Assembly: GCF_000025005.1 (NCBI RefSeq)
Contig: NC_013526.1
Coordinates: 124,001 to 188,000 of the forward strand
From: Thermobaculum terrenum ATCC BAA-798
Lineage (GTDB): Bacteria; Chloroflexota; Chloroflexia; Thermobaculales; Thermobaculaceae
Length of the DNA: 64,000 nucleotides
Direction: 5' to 3'
Shown here: piece after piece, positions 51,140 to 59,969 of the stretch
Layout of the letters: each line of letters begins with the position of its first letter
Numbering within the stretch: the stretch's first letter is position 1
The notes under the pieces: generated by a model
What the model was told of the DNA's origin: nothing
Database searches by the model: none
The model's input: the letters and a program-made list of their open reading frames with translations, nothing else
Translations under genes and position numbers: made by a program

Positions 51140-52612
51140 TTGGCAGGTAGAGTGGTGGTCATAGGAGGTGGCATCGGGGGGCTGGGCACGGCCTGCCTGC
51201 TTGGCAGGAGCGGCTACGAGGTGACCCTGCTGGAGAAGAACGAGCGGGTGGGCGGACGCGCCAACCTCCTGGAGGATGTGGGATTCCGATGGGATATGGG
51301 ACCTTCCTGGTACCTCATGCCCGATGTGTTCGAGGCCTTCTTCGACCTGCTGGGGGAGAAGGTCGGAGACCACCTCCGGCTGCGGAGGTTGTCCCCCAGC
51401 TACAGGATATTCTTCGAGGACGGCGATGTGGTGGACATGACCGGTGATCTCGAGGCGGATGCAGAGACCTTTGAGCGCTATGAGCCCGGGGCAGGTGCCA
51501 GGCTGAGGGAGTACCTCAGGCTCAGCGAGTACCAGTACCAGGTGGCTATGAGCCAGTTCGTACCCAGGAACTACGACTCGATCTTTGAGTTCTTCAATCC
51601 TATGCTGCTCCTCAAGGGCTCGAGCCTGCACGTCTTCGAGAGGATGGAGGACTACGTCTCCCGGTACTTCAGCCATCCCAAGCTTAGGAAGATCATCCAG
51701 TACACGCTGGTCTTCCTGGGGAGCTCGCCGTACACCACCCCTGCGCTCTACAACATCATGAGCCATGTGGACTTCAACCTGGGGGTGTGGTACCCCGAGG
51801 GCGGTATCTACGAGATCGTGCGCGTGCTCGAGCGCCTGGCCCGGGAATCTGGAGTGGAGATAGTCACAAGCTGCCCGGCCGAGGCCATAGTCGTGGAGGG
51901 TGGCAGGGTGAGCGGGGTGTCGACGTCCAGGGGGTTCTACCGTGCCGACGTGGTGGTCTCCAACGCCGACGTCTACCACACCGAGACCCGCCTGCTGCCT
52001 CCCAGGTACAGGAGCTACAGCGAGCGGTACTGGAGGCGGCGCACGCTCGCGCCCTCAGCCTTCATCATCTACCTCGGCGTGAGGGGAGAGTTGCCCCAGC
52101 TCCTGCACCACAACCTCTACTTCTGCGAGGACTGGCGCACGAACTTCGCCCAGATATTTGACAGGCCCGAGTACCCACGCAACCCCTCGGTGTACGTGTG
52201 CTGCCCGAGCCGGACCGATCCCAGCGTGTCCCCGGCCGGCCACGAGAACCTCTTCGTGCTGGTCCCCATCGCCCCGGGGCTGCCGGACAACGACGAGATC
52301 AGGAGGAGCTACGCAGCCCGCGTGCTCGGCCTGCTGTCCGAGAAGCTCGATATCCCGGACCTGCGGGAGAGGGTGGTGGTGCAGCATACCTTCTCCCGTC
52401 GGGACTTCGAGGAGCGCTACAACAGCTATCGCGGGTCGGCGCTGGGGCTGGCACACACCCTGTCGCAGTCGGCGGTGTTCCGCCCAAGCAACAGGAGCCG
52501 GAAGGTGCGGGGGCTCTTCTACGTGGGAGCCAACACCAACCCTGGGATAGGTATGCCGATGTGCCTGATATCGGCCGAGCTCGCTTGGAGGCGTGTGGTG
52601 TATGGTAAGTGA
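51140..52612 (+). CDS. crtI: Phytoene desaturase (CrtI-type)
   Basis: This 490-residue FAD-dependent enzyme starts with TTG 51140, with GAGGAGGTG at 51127-51134. The N-terminal dinucleotide motif VIGGGIGGLGTACLLGRSGY is followed by ERVGGRA, FRWDMGPSWYLMPDVFEAFF and YEIVRVLERLA. The C-terminal family motif is FYVGANTNPGIGMPM. It desaturates phytoene stepwise to lycopene or a related product. The start of crtB overlaps its end by 11 bp. Related desaturases (CrtN, CrtO) are alternatives, but the adjacent CrtB supports CrtI. Confidence 0.93.
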   Translation: MAGRVVVIGGGIGGLGTACLLGRSGYEVTLLEKNERVGGRANLLEDVGFRWDMGPSWYLMPDVFEAFFDLLGEKVGDHLRLRRLSPSYRIFFEDGDVVDMTGDLEADAETFERYEPGAGARLREYLRLSEYQYQVAMSQFVPRNYDSIFEFFNPMLLLKGSSLHVFERMEDYVSRYFSHPKLRKIIQYTLVFLGSSPYTTPALYNIMSHVDFNLGVWYPEGGIYEIVRVLERLARESGVEIVTSCPAEAIVVEGGRVSGVSTSRGFYRADVVVSNADVYHTETRLLPPRYRSYSERYWRRRTLAPSAFIIYLGVRGELPQLLHHNLYFCEDWRTNFAQIFDRPEYPRNPSVYVCCPSRTDPSVSPAGHENLFVLVPIAPGLPDNDEIRRSYAARVLGLLSEKLDIPDLRERVVVQHTFSRRDFEERYNSYRGSALGLAHTLSQSAVFRPSNRSRKVRGLFYVGANTNPGIGMPMCLISAELAWRRVVYGK

Positions 52613-53441
52613 CCTGGAGATATGCCGACGTATATTTCGCAAGTACTCGTGGACCTACTACTACTCCACCCAGATGCTCCCACCCGACGTCCGCAAGCGG
52701 GTGTGGGTGCTCTACGCCTTCTTCAGGCTCGCGGACGAGCACGTGGATAACCCCGTGCTGGAGCCCGCCGAGCAGCTGCGCGCCTTCAGGGAAGATGTGG
52801 ACTTTGCCTGGAGCCGGGGCACCTCCCGTGAGCCGGTCCTGAGATGCTTCGTGCGGGTGGCCCGACAGCACGGCATCGAGCGTCCCTGGGTGGAGGCTTT
52901 CCTGGATTCCATGGAGATGGACCTCACGGTCTCCTGCTACCCCAGATACTCGGACCTGGAGCGCTACGTCTACGGCTCCGCAGAGGTCGTGGGGCTGATG
53001 ATGGCCAGGGTGATGCGGGCGCCCGATGCGGGGCTGGACCACGCCCGCCTGCTGGGCCACGCCATGCAGATCACCAACTTCTTGCGGGACGTCGCCGAGG
53101 ATCACGCGCGCGGCAGGATATACATCCCGCTGGAGGATCTGAGCAGGTTCGGGATAGACCCCAGCTCCTGGGGGCCGGGGGTACCAGAGGGGCGCTTCCG
53201 GGCGCTCATGGCTCACCAGATAAGGCGGAACATGCGCCAGTACATGGAGGCCCATCAGGGCCTTCGATACGTGCCTCCCGCCTGCAGGTTCGGTGTGGCC
53301 CTGGCGTCGTTCAGCTACCAGAGCGTGCTGTACCGCATCTCCAGAGACCCGGTAAGCGTGTGGCACAACAGGGTCAAGAACGCCCGTGGGGACTACCCGC
53401 CCGTGCTGTGGAGGGCCGCGTATGCTTCCTTCATGGCGTGA
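52602..53441 (+). CDS. crtB: Phytoene synthase (CrtB)
   Basis: The ATG at 52602 overlaps the crtI stop; a few in-frame codons upstream starting with GTG 52593 are less likely. The 279-residue protein belongs to the squalene/phytoene synthase family. The first aspartate-rich motif lies in FRLADEHVDN (near 40), and the second in NFLRDVAEDHARGRIYIP (near 165-182), both binding Mg-diphosphate. It condenses two geranylgeranyl diphosphates to phytoene. A squalene synthase is the alternative, but the neighbours favour carotenoids. The next gene starts inside its last codons. Confidence 0.92.
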   Translation: MVSDLEICRRIFRKYSWTYYYSTQMLPPDVRKRVWVLYAFFRLADEHVDNPVLEPAEQLRAFREDVDFAWSRGTSREPVLRCFVRVARQHGIERPWVEAFLDSMEMDLTVSCYPRYSDLERYVYGSAEVVGLMMARVMRAPDAGLDHARLLGHAMQITNFLRDVAEDHARGRIYIPLEDLSRFGIDPSSWGPGVPEGRFRALMAHQIRRNMRQYMEAHQGLRYVPPACRFGVALASFSYQSVLYRISRDPVSVWHNRVKNARGDYPPVLWRAAYASFMA

Positions 53442-54285
53442 CCTTAGGTGGCTGCTGAAGGTCTCTCGCCCCAAGTTCTGGTTGTACCTGCTGGGGACCT
53501 ACGCCCTGGGCTGCATCCTCGGGGCGGACAGCCTCCCTGCGCTCATGAGCTGGCGGACGCTGTGGTTCTTTGTCTGGTTCACGTTGCCAGCTAACCTGCT
53601 GCTGTACGGCGTCAACGATCTCTCGGACTACGATACCGATGTGCACAACCCCAAGAAGGGCGATTGGGAAGCGCTCGTGCGGCCAGAGATGCGCCCCAGG
53701 CTGCTTGTGGCGGTGTTGATAGCTGTTGCGCTCGCTCTTCCCCCGCTGTTGGGCGCTAGCCCTTTGAGCTGGTTGGCCTGGCTGCTGTTCGTGGTGCTCT
53801 CCGTGATCTACAGCGCGCCGCCGATCAGGCTCAAGTCCCGGCCCGTGATAGACTCGCTGAGCAACGTGCTGTACGTCACGCCTATGTTCTTGGGGTGGTC
53901 GCTCTACTCGAGCTCTCCACCCTCCTGGCGCCTGGCGCTGGCCGGTGCATGCTGGTGTGCCGCTATGCACGCCTATTCTGCTATCCCAGACATAGTGCCA
54001 GATACCCGCGCCGGTGTGAGGACCGTGGCCACGCTGCTGGGAGAGTTGGGCACGCTCCGATATTGCCTGGTGATGTATCTTTTGGCGGCCATCCTCGTAT
54101 TGCCCAGTGACCTGTTCTCCGGCGTCATCCTGATGGTTTATCCAGGCATCATGCTCGCCCAGATGCGCCTTGCTCCCCATGCCGTGGCGCGTTGGTATCC
54201 CTATTTCCCGCTGATCAATGGGGTCGCGGGGATGGTCCTTACCCTGAGGTTCCTGCTACCGCTGTCGATGCATTCGCCCCTGTGA
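53422..54285 (+). CDS. UbiA-family prenyltransferase, candidate lycopene elongase/hydratase
   Basis: The start at ATG 53422 overlaps crtB by 20 bp; 287 residues. It is a polytopic membrane protein with the UbiA Asp-rich motif NDLSDYDTDVHNPKK (residues 65-79). The second motif is PDIVPDTRAGVRTVATLLG near 190-208. Lycopene elongases of C50-carotenoid makers (CrtEb, LbtBC, LyeJ) carry very similar ND-x2-D-x-D-x-D and NPKK segments, and the gene is in a carotenoid operon. I infer prenylation or hydration of lycopene. Generic quinone prenyltransferase activity is the alternative. Its 3' end overlaps the convergent glycosyltransferase gene by 30 bp. Confidence 0.8.
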   Translation: MLPSWRDLRWLLKVSRPKFWLYLLGTYALGCILGADSLPALMSWRTLWFFVWFTLPANLLLYGVNDLSDYDTDVHNPKKGDWEALVRPEMRPRLLVAVLIAVALALPPLLGASPLSWLAWLLFVVLSVIYSAPPIRLKSRPVIDSLSNVLYVTPMFLGWSLYSSSPPSWRLALAGACWCAAMHAYSAIPDIVPDTRAGVRTVATLLGELGTLRYCLVMYLLAAILVLPSDLFSGVILMVYPGIMLAQMRLAPHAVARWYPYFPLINGVAGMVLTLRFLLPLSMHSPL

Positions 54286-55533
54286 CCTCATGAAGGCCTC
54301 CAGCAGGTCGGCGGTGGTGGACGTGCCTACCTCCGTCCTGGCCCGCCCGGCTACCTCCCCGGCCCGCCCGGCGATGGGCCCGTCCATGACCCTGCCCAGG
54401 GCACGCAGGAGCGCTGCCTGGGAGTAGGCCCGCAGTAGGAGGACCTCCGCGACGCCCGCCTCCTGGGCGCGCGCAGCGTTGAAGAAGTGGTCCGCGCCCC
54501 ACGGGAGGATCAGCTGCGGGACGCCCGCGAGCATGGCCTCCTGTACCGTCCCGACGCCGCCGTGGTGGATCACCGCCGCGCAGCGAGGCATCACCTCTTG
54601 GAAGGGCACGAAGGGTACCGCCATGGACCTCTTGCCCACATGTCCCTCTCGCGGCCCTACCAGGAGCGCCTTGGCCCCTAGAATCTCCACCGCCCCAAGA
54701 CAGATGCTATAGAGCCGATGGGAGTGTTTGTCCTCCCCGTGCGCCATCGAGCCCGCGGTCACCAGCACCAGCCTTCCCCGGGCCTCCAGGAACCGCCGGA
54801 GCTCGGGGCTCGGACGCCACGCTCTATAACCTCTGTAAGGGCAGTAGCCGGTCTGATGCACTTGAGGAGGCCATCTTGGTGACATGGGGGTAAAGCTGGG
54901 CAGGGCGGTAAGGATTGATAGGTACGGGGAGAGGTTGCCAGTGAGCATCCAGTCCGATCTGGTAGGCAGTCCCAGAGCTCCCCTATGCTCGTTGACCAGT
55001 GGGTCCACGTACCGGCGCATCCACCATCGACCGAGAGCCCACCCCACACGGCTCAAAGCTCGTCGCAGGAGAGGAGGGCACGCATTAGGTAAGGTGTAGG
55101 GAGATAGCTCCGATGGTAGGATGGCTGGGGCTATGAACACGGTGGCCCAAGGTATCCGAACCATCTCCGCGGCCGAGGCTGCCGCTAGTTGGGTGGCCGA
55201 GGACACCAGCAGATCGTACTCCAGGCAGAGGCGGGCCAGGCTCCTGGCTCGCTCGGCAAGCCAAGGAGACTCGGCAGCCACCACGCTCCGAGTGCTTGCG
55301 AAGGGCGCGGCCCTGCCGAAGGGGAAGGTGATGCCCCTAAGGGCCGACCCCTCCGCAGCTGGATCGCCAGGTAGCGTGTGGACGAGGAAGCCTTCCTCCT
55401 CACCCCTGCCAGCCAGCGACGGTGGCAGCGCCAGGGCCACCTGGTGTCCCCTGCGCGCCAGCTCCTTGCCCACGGCCAGCTGCTGGCTCAGATCGCCAAA
55501 TGACCCGGAGGTGGTGATCAGTACCTTGGCCAA
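54256..55533 (-). CDS. UGT/GT1-like glycosyltransferase, possible carotenoid glycosyltransferase
   Basis: This 425-residue protein starts with TTG 55533 after GAGGAG. It has the GT-B layout: an N-terminal Rossmann domain (MAKVLITTSGSFGDLSQQLAV) and a C-terminal donor-binding motif (HHGGVGTVQEAMLAGVPQLI, near 335-354, then GADHFFNA). Similar enzymes glycosylate hydrophobic aglycones such as macrolides, sterols or zeaxanthin (CrtX). Its convergent 30-bp overlap with the lycopene elongase-like gene places it in the carotenoid region, so glycosylation of a hydroxylated carotenoid is plausible. No signal peptide is seen. The acceptor is not determined. Confidence 0.82.
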   Translation of the reverse strand: MAKVLITTSGSFGDLSQQLAVGKELARRGHQVALALPPSLAGRGEEEGFLVHTLPGDPAAEGSALRGITFPFGRAAPFASTRSVVAAESPWLAERARSLARLCLEYDLLVSSATQLAAASAAEMVRIPWATVFIAPAILPSELSPYTLPNACPPLLRRALSRVGWALGRWWMRRYVDPLVNEHRGALGLPTRSDWMLTGNLSPYLSILTALPSFTPMSPRWPPQVHQTGYCPYRGYRAWRPSPELRRFLEARGRLVLVTAGSMAHGEDKHSHRLYSICLGAVEILGAKALLVGPREGHVGKRSMAVPFVPFQEVMPRCAAVIHHGGVGTVQEAMLAGVPQLILPWGADHFFNAARAQEAGVAEVLLLRAYSQAALLRALGRVMDGPIAGRAGEVAGRARTEVGTSTTADLLEAFMRSQGRMHRQR

Positions 55534-55601
55534 GCGCGTGCTCCTCTCAGTGTGTCGGTCATTATAATAGTAGCTGATGGTATCGGTTGTGGAGGTGAGT
55601 C

Positions 55602-56294
55602 ATGGTCAGCAGCGTTGTGCGTGACAAGATGAAGCAGATCCTAGAGGATAGGCTGGCGGATGAGGTCAAGCTCGTGCTCTTCTCCCAGAAGGAGCTACCT
55701 ATATATGTACCCGGCAGGGAGTGCCCGCAATGTCCCGTTGCCAGGAAAGTCCTCGAAGAGCTAGTGGGCATGTCCCCCAAGCTGCAGCTCGAGTTCCACG
55801 ACATCTACTCCGAGGGTGACCTGGCGCGCGAGCGAGGGGTGGAGCGCATTCCCACGATAGAGATAGAGGGCAGGAATAGGGGCAGGATGAGGTTCCTTGG
55901 AGCCCCCGCGGGTCATGAGCTGTCCGCCCTGTTGGACGCGATCTCGGATGCCTCAACAGGATCCACCAGCCTAGGGAATGATACTAAGCAATGGCTGCAG
56001 GAACTGGGCTCATCGCTGCACATCCGGGTGTTCAGCACCCCGACATGCCCGTACTGCCCTCAGATGGCGCGCCTGGCCTGGCAGCTTGCTGTCGAGAGTC
56101 CTCAGGTGACCGCCGAGGTGGTGGATGCCACGGCTTTCCCGGATCTAGCCCAGCGCTACATGGTGTACGGTGTGCCCAAGACAATCGTCAACGACCGGCT
56201 CAGCCTCGAGGGTGCCATGGCGGAGGCTGATCTGGTTGCGCAGCTGCGTACCCTGCTCGTGCCCCCATCGGAGGATCGCAGGGGAACGGAGTGA
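55602..56294 (+). CDS. Protein disulfide oxidoreductase (double-thioredoxin PDO)
   Basis: This 230-residue protein has two thioredoxin folds with CxxC active sites. CPQC lies near residue 46 (GRECPQCPV) in the first half, and CPYC near 153 (TPTCPYCPQM) in the second. Each half has a cis-Pro site (RIPTIEIEG and GVPKTIVN). Such PDO proteins occur widely in thermophilic archaea and bacteria, where intracellular disulfides are common, and transfer or isomerise disulfide bonds. ATG 55602 has GGAGGTGA upstream. A TATAAT (55563-55568) precedes it, and the same region reads as TATAAT on the other strand (55566-55561). Confidence 0.9.
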   Translation: MVSSVVRDKMKQILEDRLADEVKLVLFSQKELPIYVPGRECPQCPVARKVLEELVGMSPKLQLEFHDIYSEGDLARERGVERIPTIEIEGRNRGRMRFLGAPAGHELSALLDAISDASTGSTSLGNDTKQWLQELGSSLHIRVFSTPTCPYCPQMARLAWQLAVESPQVTAEVVDATAFPDLAQRYMVYGVPKTIVNDRLSLEGAMAEADLVAQLRTLLVPPSEDRRGTE

Positions 56295-56303
56295 TACCTC
56301 TCA

Positions 56304-57275
56304 TCAGTCTTTGTGGGCTAACATCGCCAGGGCTGCGTCCTCGTCCGTCACGAGGATGTTGATCAGCCCCGCCCTCGCGGCCCCGATGTTGGCCAGCGCC
56401 TTGTGCTCTCCCCAGCTGACGCCGACCTTGTTAGGTACGGCTTTCAGCACATCGCTGGATACCGCCAGGATCCTATCATGGATCTCGAGGGGAGCTATCG
56501 AACCGTCCAGCATGAAGAAGGTGCCGCAGATGTCGCCCACCGCTCCCTGCCCGGCTATGTACTCCAGATCGGCATCGTTGAGGTACCCTGCCCTGTAGAG
56601 CCCCGACCTCTGGCTCACCAAGCCGACGGAGACGAGGGTGATGTCTGACCGCCGGGCGACCTCGAGCGTCCGCCGGATGTGCTGGTCGCGCAGCAGTCCC
56701 TGCCTGACCGAGCTGTCCGTGACTATCATCGGTGCGTGCAAGTAGTACACGGTGGCCCCCAGCATGTTACCCAGCTGTGAGGCTATCTGAGCTCCATCTA
56801 TGTCTGGAGTCACACCTCCTATGCTGCCCATAAGCTGAGCCACCTTGACGTCCTTCTTCGGCGTGAGGTACCCGCTGCTCACCGTCTCATAGACGGCGCT
56901 GCCCCAGCCCAGGCCTATGGTGCTGCCCTGCCGGATGATCTTCTGGAGGTACCTGGCTGCCAAGGCTCCCACCTTCTTGCCCGTGTCTAGACCAAACATG
57001 CTGTTGGTCTGGCGAGCTAGCACCACGCAGTCCTTGAGGTTGAACCTTGCCTTCAGCTCGCCCTCCAGGCGGCTATCTCTTTGCAGGGGGTGGTTGATGC
57101 GCACCTCTACCAAGCCAGACTCCCTGGCGCTCTTCAGCATCCTGGACACGTGGGATCTAGACAGACCAACACGGCGTGCTATCTCATCCTGAGTCAGCCC
57201 GTCCATGTAGTAGAGCTGGGCGATCTCAGCCAGCATCAAGGTGTTTTCCAGAGACTCCCTCGTTCTAGGCGACAT
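56304..57275 (-). CDS. SorC/DeoR-type sugar-binding transcriptional regulator
   Basis: This 323-residue protein has an N-terminal HTH (about 10-55: LAEIAQLYYMDGLTQDEIAR and RVGLSRSHVSRMLKSARESG). The large C-terminal SorC sugar-phosphate-binding domain contains IGLGWGSAVYETV, VKVAQLMGSIGGV and GSIAPLEIHDRILAV. SorC proteins bind phosphorylated sugars or polyols and control an adjacent operon. It is divergent from the polyol transporter operon and has a promoter at 57299-57327 whose -35 contains a TGTGCA half-site, so autoregulation is likely. Confidence 0.9.
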   Translation of the reverse strand: MSPRTRESLENTLMLAEIAQLYYMDGLTQDEIARRVGLSRSHVSRMLKSARESGLVEVRINHPLQRDSRLEGELKARFNLKDCVVLARQTNSMFGLDTGKKVGALAARYLQKIIRQGSTIGLGWGSAVYETVSSGYLTPKKDVKVAQLMGSIGGVTPDIDGAQIASQLGNMLGATVYYLHAPMIVTDSSVRQGLLRDQHIRRTLEVARRSDITLVSVGLVSQRSGLYRAGYLNDADLEYIAGQGAVGDICGTFFMLDGSIAPLEIHDRILAVSSDVLKAVPNKVGVSWGEHKALANIGAARAGLINILVTDEDAALAMLAHKD

Positions 57276-57298
57276 CCAACCTCCACCCTTATGGGAAA

Positions 57299-57327
57299 AT
57301 TATAGATATAGCTGAGCAAGTGTGCAA
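57299..57327 (-). promoter_or_regulatory. Promoter of the SorC-type regulator
   Basis: On the minus strand, TTGCAC (57327-57322), a 17-bp spacer and TATAAT (57304-57299). The predicted start near 57292 leaves a short leader to the ATG at 57275. The plus-strand TGTGCA at 57321-57326 overlaps the -35, matching half of the palindrome at 57365. Confidence 0.7.
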
Positions 57328-57364
57328 TAAAACACCCCTTAACAACCTATGAAAAGTATCTTAA

Positions 57365-57380
57365 ATGCACATTTGTGCAT
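57365..57380. promoter_or_regulatory. Candidate SorC operator palindrome
   Basis: ATGCACA and TGTGCAT form perfect 7-bp arms around TT, centred about 70 bp before the predicted start of the polyol operon. TGTGCA occurs again at 57321-57326 and TGTGC at 57394-57398. The set looks like a multi-site operator for the adjacent SorC protein. Confidence 0.6.
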
Positions 57381-57407
57381 ATTTAGCAACAATGTGCCCA
57401 GAAGATA

Positions 57408-57436
57408 TTGAACTTGGCAGGGAGAGGTGATATCTT
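57408..57436 (+). promoter_or_regulatory. Promoter of the polyol operon
   Basis: TTGAAC (57408-57413), a 17-bp spacer and TATCTT (57431-57436). The predicted start near 57443 lies 30 bases before the ATG at 57473, which has an AAGGAGG site. Confidence 0.6.
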
Positions 57437-57472
57437 AATCGGCACCAGTTCAGGTGCAAGGAGGTTTCGGCA

Positions 57473-59083
57473 ATGAACTCGATTCCAGGTAGACTCAAAT
57501 CCTATCTGTTACCGGTGCTCATCCTCGCGCTGCTGCTGGGTGCGTGTGGAGGGCAAGCAGGACAGACCCCGACAGTTGGGCAGACTACGTCTCCGTCCCC
57601 ATCACCATCGGTTGCTAGTCCGTCTCCTTCGGCCGCACCTTCGGCATCACCCAGTGCATCTCCTACTCCAGCGCAGGCTGGGCAGTCTCCACAGCCCACG
57701 CAGGGAGCAGCGAGCGATCAGTGGTGGCGATCCGCCGCTGAGAAGGCAGCGTGTGTGGGGCAGACCATCAGGGGAGTCACCGAGAGCACTCCGCCCTCCA
57801 AGTATGCCGCCGATGTGTTGGCCAAGCAGTTCGAGCAGGCTACTGGCATCAAGGTCGAGCTGGAGACCACCTCTTGGGACCAGATGTACGACAAGGCCAT
57901 CAAGGACATGGAGGCCAAGACGGGCATCTACGACTTCGTCTACACGGAGCAGGATATAGTCTACGGCTACATGGCCCGCAACTTCTTGGTCGATCTCACC
58001 AAGATGATGGAGGAGAACCCCGACCTGAAGGCTCCTACCTTCGATCTGAACAAGTTCACCTCGTTCATCAACTACTTCAAGGACCCCAAGACCGGGCATC
58101 TGTATGGTGTGCCGATGGAGTCGTTCATCAAGACCTATGTCTATAGGAAGGACCTCTTTGAGGACCCAGAGATAAGGGCTGCCTTCAAGAAGCAGTACGG
58201 GCACGACCTAGCCCCTGCCAAGAACTTCGAAGAATACAGGCAGATCGCGGAGTTCTTCACCAAATGGGGTAAGGACCACAACATGCAGCTGTGGGGCACC
58301 ACGGTGCAGGCGGCCTCCGGACATCCAGCGTCCTTCTACGAGCTAGTGGAGACGATATTCCCCAGCTGGGGCATATACAACTGGGGTATCAACACCAAGA
58401 CCTACAAGGCCACGGTAGAGCACGGTGGCCAAATGAACAGCGCCAAGGCCAAGCAAGCCCTCAAGTTCTGGCTTGACATGCTCAAGTATGCTCCGCCTGA
58501 GTCGACCAACAGCACCTGGGATGAGGTGGCAGCTACTTTCGCTGCCGGCAGGGCTGCTCAGGGCTGGATCTACGGAGAGAACGTGGCTTGGATCGCCACA
58601 GATCCTTCCAGATCGAAGGTAGTGGGCAAGGTTGGGGTGGCCCTGCCTCCGACGGCTCCGGGCGTAATGCAGGATGCCAAGTCCGGCAAGGGCTACATCG
58701 GCTACTACGACGGTGGTGCCTTCGCCATACCCTACTCTTCCAAGAAGCAGAAGTGCGCGCTGCTGTGGTTGGAGTACATAGGTCAGCCATCGGTGCAGCC
58801 CGAGTGGGCAGCCAAGACGGCCCGCATCACCCTCACCGAGACCTTCGACGACCCATTGGTCAAGGAGGTCGATCAGAAGACCGGCGGCTACTTCACCCTG
58901 ATGCGCAAGTACGGTGACCTGTTCGCTGGTGCTCCTCCGTTCCCGTTCCACGCACAGGTCAGGGAGGTCGTGGCGCCCTTCATTTATAAGGCGATATCTG
59001 GGCAGATGAGCCCTGATCAAGCCCTGGACGAGGCCGCCAAGGCCGCGGAGGAAGAGATGCAGAGACTAGGCTACGGGAAGTAG
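57473..59083 (+). CDS. CUT1-type polyol/sugar-binding lipoprotein
   Basis: This 536-residue lipoprotein has a signal ending in LLLGAC (Cys near residue 24), followed by an unusual Ser/Pro/Ala/Thr linker of about 60 residues ([20 protein letters not shown]). The mature domain is a family 1 solute-binding protein ([54 protein letters not shown]). Its length and the small membrane protein three genes later recall the glycerol/polyol ABC systems. The downstream dehydrogenases suggest erythritol, threitol or sorbitol-like substrates. It is the first gene of the operon, 11 bp from the permease gene. Confidence 0.9.
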   Translation: MNSIPGRLKSYLLPVLILALLLGACGGQAGQTPTVGQTTSPSPSPSVASPSPSAAPSASPSASPTPAQAGQSPQPTQGAASDQWWRSAAEKAACVGQTIRGVTESTPPSKYAADVLAKQFEQATGIKVELETTSWDQMYDKAIKDMEAKTGIYDFVYTEQDIVYGYMARNFLVDLTKMMEENPDLKAPTFDLNKFTSFINYFKDPKTGHLYGVPMESFIKTYVYRKDLFEDPEIRAAFKKQYGHDLAPAKNFEEYRQIAEFFTKWGKDHNMQLWGTTVQAASGHPASFYELVETIFPSWGIYNWGINTKTYKATVEHGGQMNSAKAKQALKFWLDMLKYAPPESTNSTWDEVAATFAAGRAAQGWIYGENVAWIATDPSRSKVVGKVGVALPPTAPGVMQDAKSGKGYIGYYDGGAFAIPYSSKKQKCALLWLEYIGQPSVQPEWAAKTARITLTETFDDPLVKEVDQKTGGYFTLMRKYGDLFAGAPPFPFHAQVREVVAPFIYKAISGQMSPDQALDEAAKAAEEEMQRLGYGK

Positions 59084-59093
59084 GTGGTGGTGT

Positions 59094-59969
59094 ATGTGGT
59101 CTGCAAGAACTGGGTGGGCGCTCTTGGCGCCCACCCTCATAGTACTAGCTGTGACGGGGCTGGCGCCCTTCTTCTACGTGCTGTACGTGAGCTTCTTCAA
59201 CTGGAACGTCTTCTCGGCACAAGCTGGGCTGTCCTTCGCGGGGCTGGAGAACTACCGCAGGCTGGTGTTCGATCAGGCATTCTTGTCCTCGCTCTGGATC
59301 ACCATCAAGTTCACATTCTGGGCGGTGCTCAGCGAGATGGTACTGGGTTTCCTGCTGGCCCAGCTCCTCACCAGGGAGTTCCCCGGCAAGGCCTTCTTCA
59401 GGACCATCCACGCGTTGCCGCTCATGGTCGCACCGATCGCTGTGGGTGCCACCTGGCGGCTGATGATGATTCCAGGGTTCGGTCCTGTGCCCTACTACCT
59501 GCAGCAGTGGTTCCACATAGACTACAACATAGGGCGCTATAGTGGTCAAGCTTTCTGGACCACGATACTCATGGACGTGTGGCACTGGACGCCGCTCGTG
59601 ACCCTCACCCTGCTGGCTGGGCTGATATCCCTCCCCAGGGAGCCGTTCGAGAGCGCTCAGGTGGACGGCGCGAACGCCCTCCAGATCTTCAGGTACCTGA
59701 CGCTCCCTATGATCACCCCGGTGATGCTCACTACTCTGTTCATACGCATCATGGATGCGCTGCGCATCGTCGATGAGGTCTGGATGCTGACTGGGGGCGG
59801 CCCTGGGTCCGCCACTAGGTACACGGGCATACACTTGTGGCGCGAGGTGTTCCCCAAGACGGACTACGGCTACGGCTCCGCTATGTCCATGCTGTTGCTG
59901 TACTTCACGATAGTGTTGAGCTGGCTGCTGTTTGTTGCGATCACGAGCAGAGGGAGTAGGGTGACATGA
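59094..59969 (+). CDS. CUT1 ABC transporter permease (MalF/UgpA type), polyol operon
   Basis: This 291-residue inner-membrane protein has an N-terminal helix ([20 protein letters not shown]). The EAA loop is [19 protein letters not shown], and [18 protein letters not shown] lies near residue 230. The gene starts at ATG 59094 after a weak GGTGGTGG site and overlaps the next permease by 4 bp (ATGA at 59966). The expected role is import of a polyol with the partner permease and the lipoprotein upstream. No ATPase is encoded. Confidence 0.93.
   Translation: MWSARTGWALLAPTLIVLAVTGLAPFFYVLYVSFFNWNVFSAQAGLSFAGLENYRRLVFDQAFLSSLWITIKFTFWAVLSEMVLGFLLAQLLTREFPGKAFFRTIHALPLMVAPIAVGATWRLMMIPGFGPVPYYLQQWFHIDYNIGRYSGQAFWTTILMDVWHWTPLVTLTLLAGLISLPREPFESAQVDGANALQIFRYLTLPMITPVMLTTLFIRIMDALRIVDEVWMLTGGGPGSATRYTGIHLWREVFPKTDYGYGSAMSMLLLYFTIVLSWLLFVAITSRGSRVT

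Noticed and set aside
57589-57715. Low-complexity Ser/Pro/Ala repeat as a possible mobile or CRISPR-like repeat
   Set aside because: It encodes the in-frame linker of a lipoprotein; similar linkers occur in the lipoproteins at 12055 and 17966.
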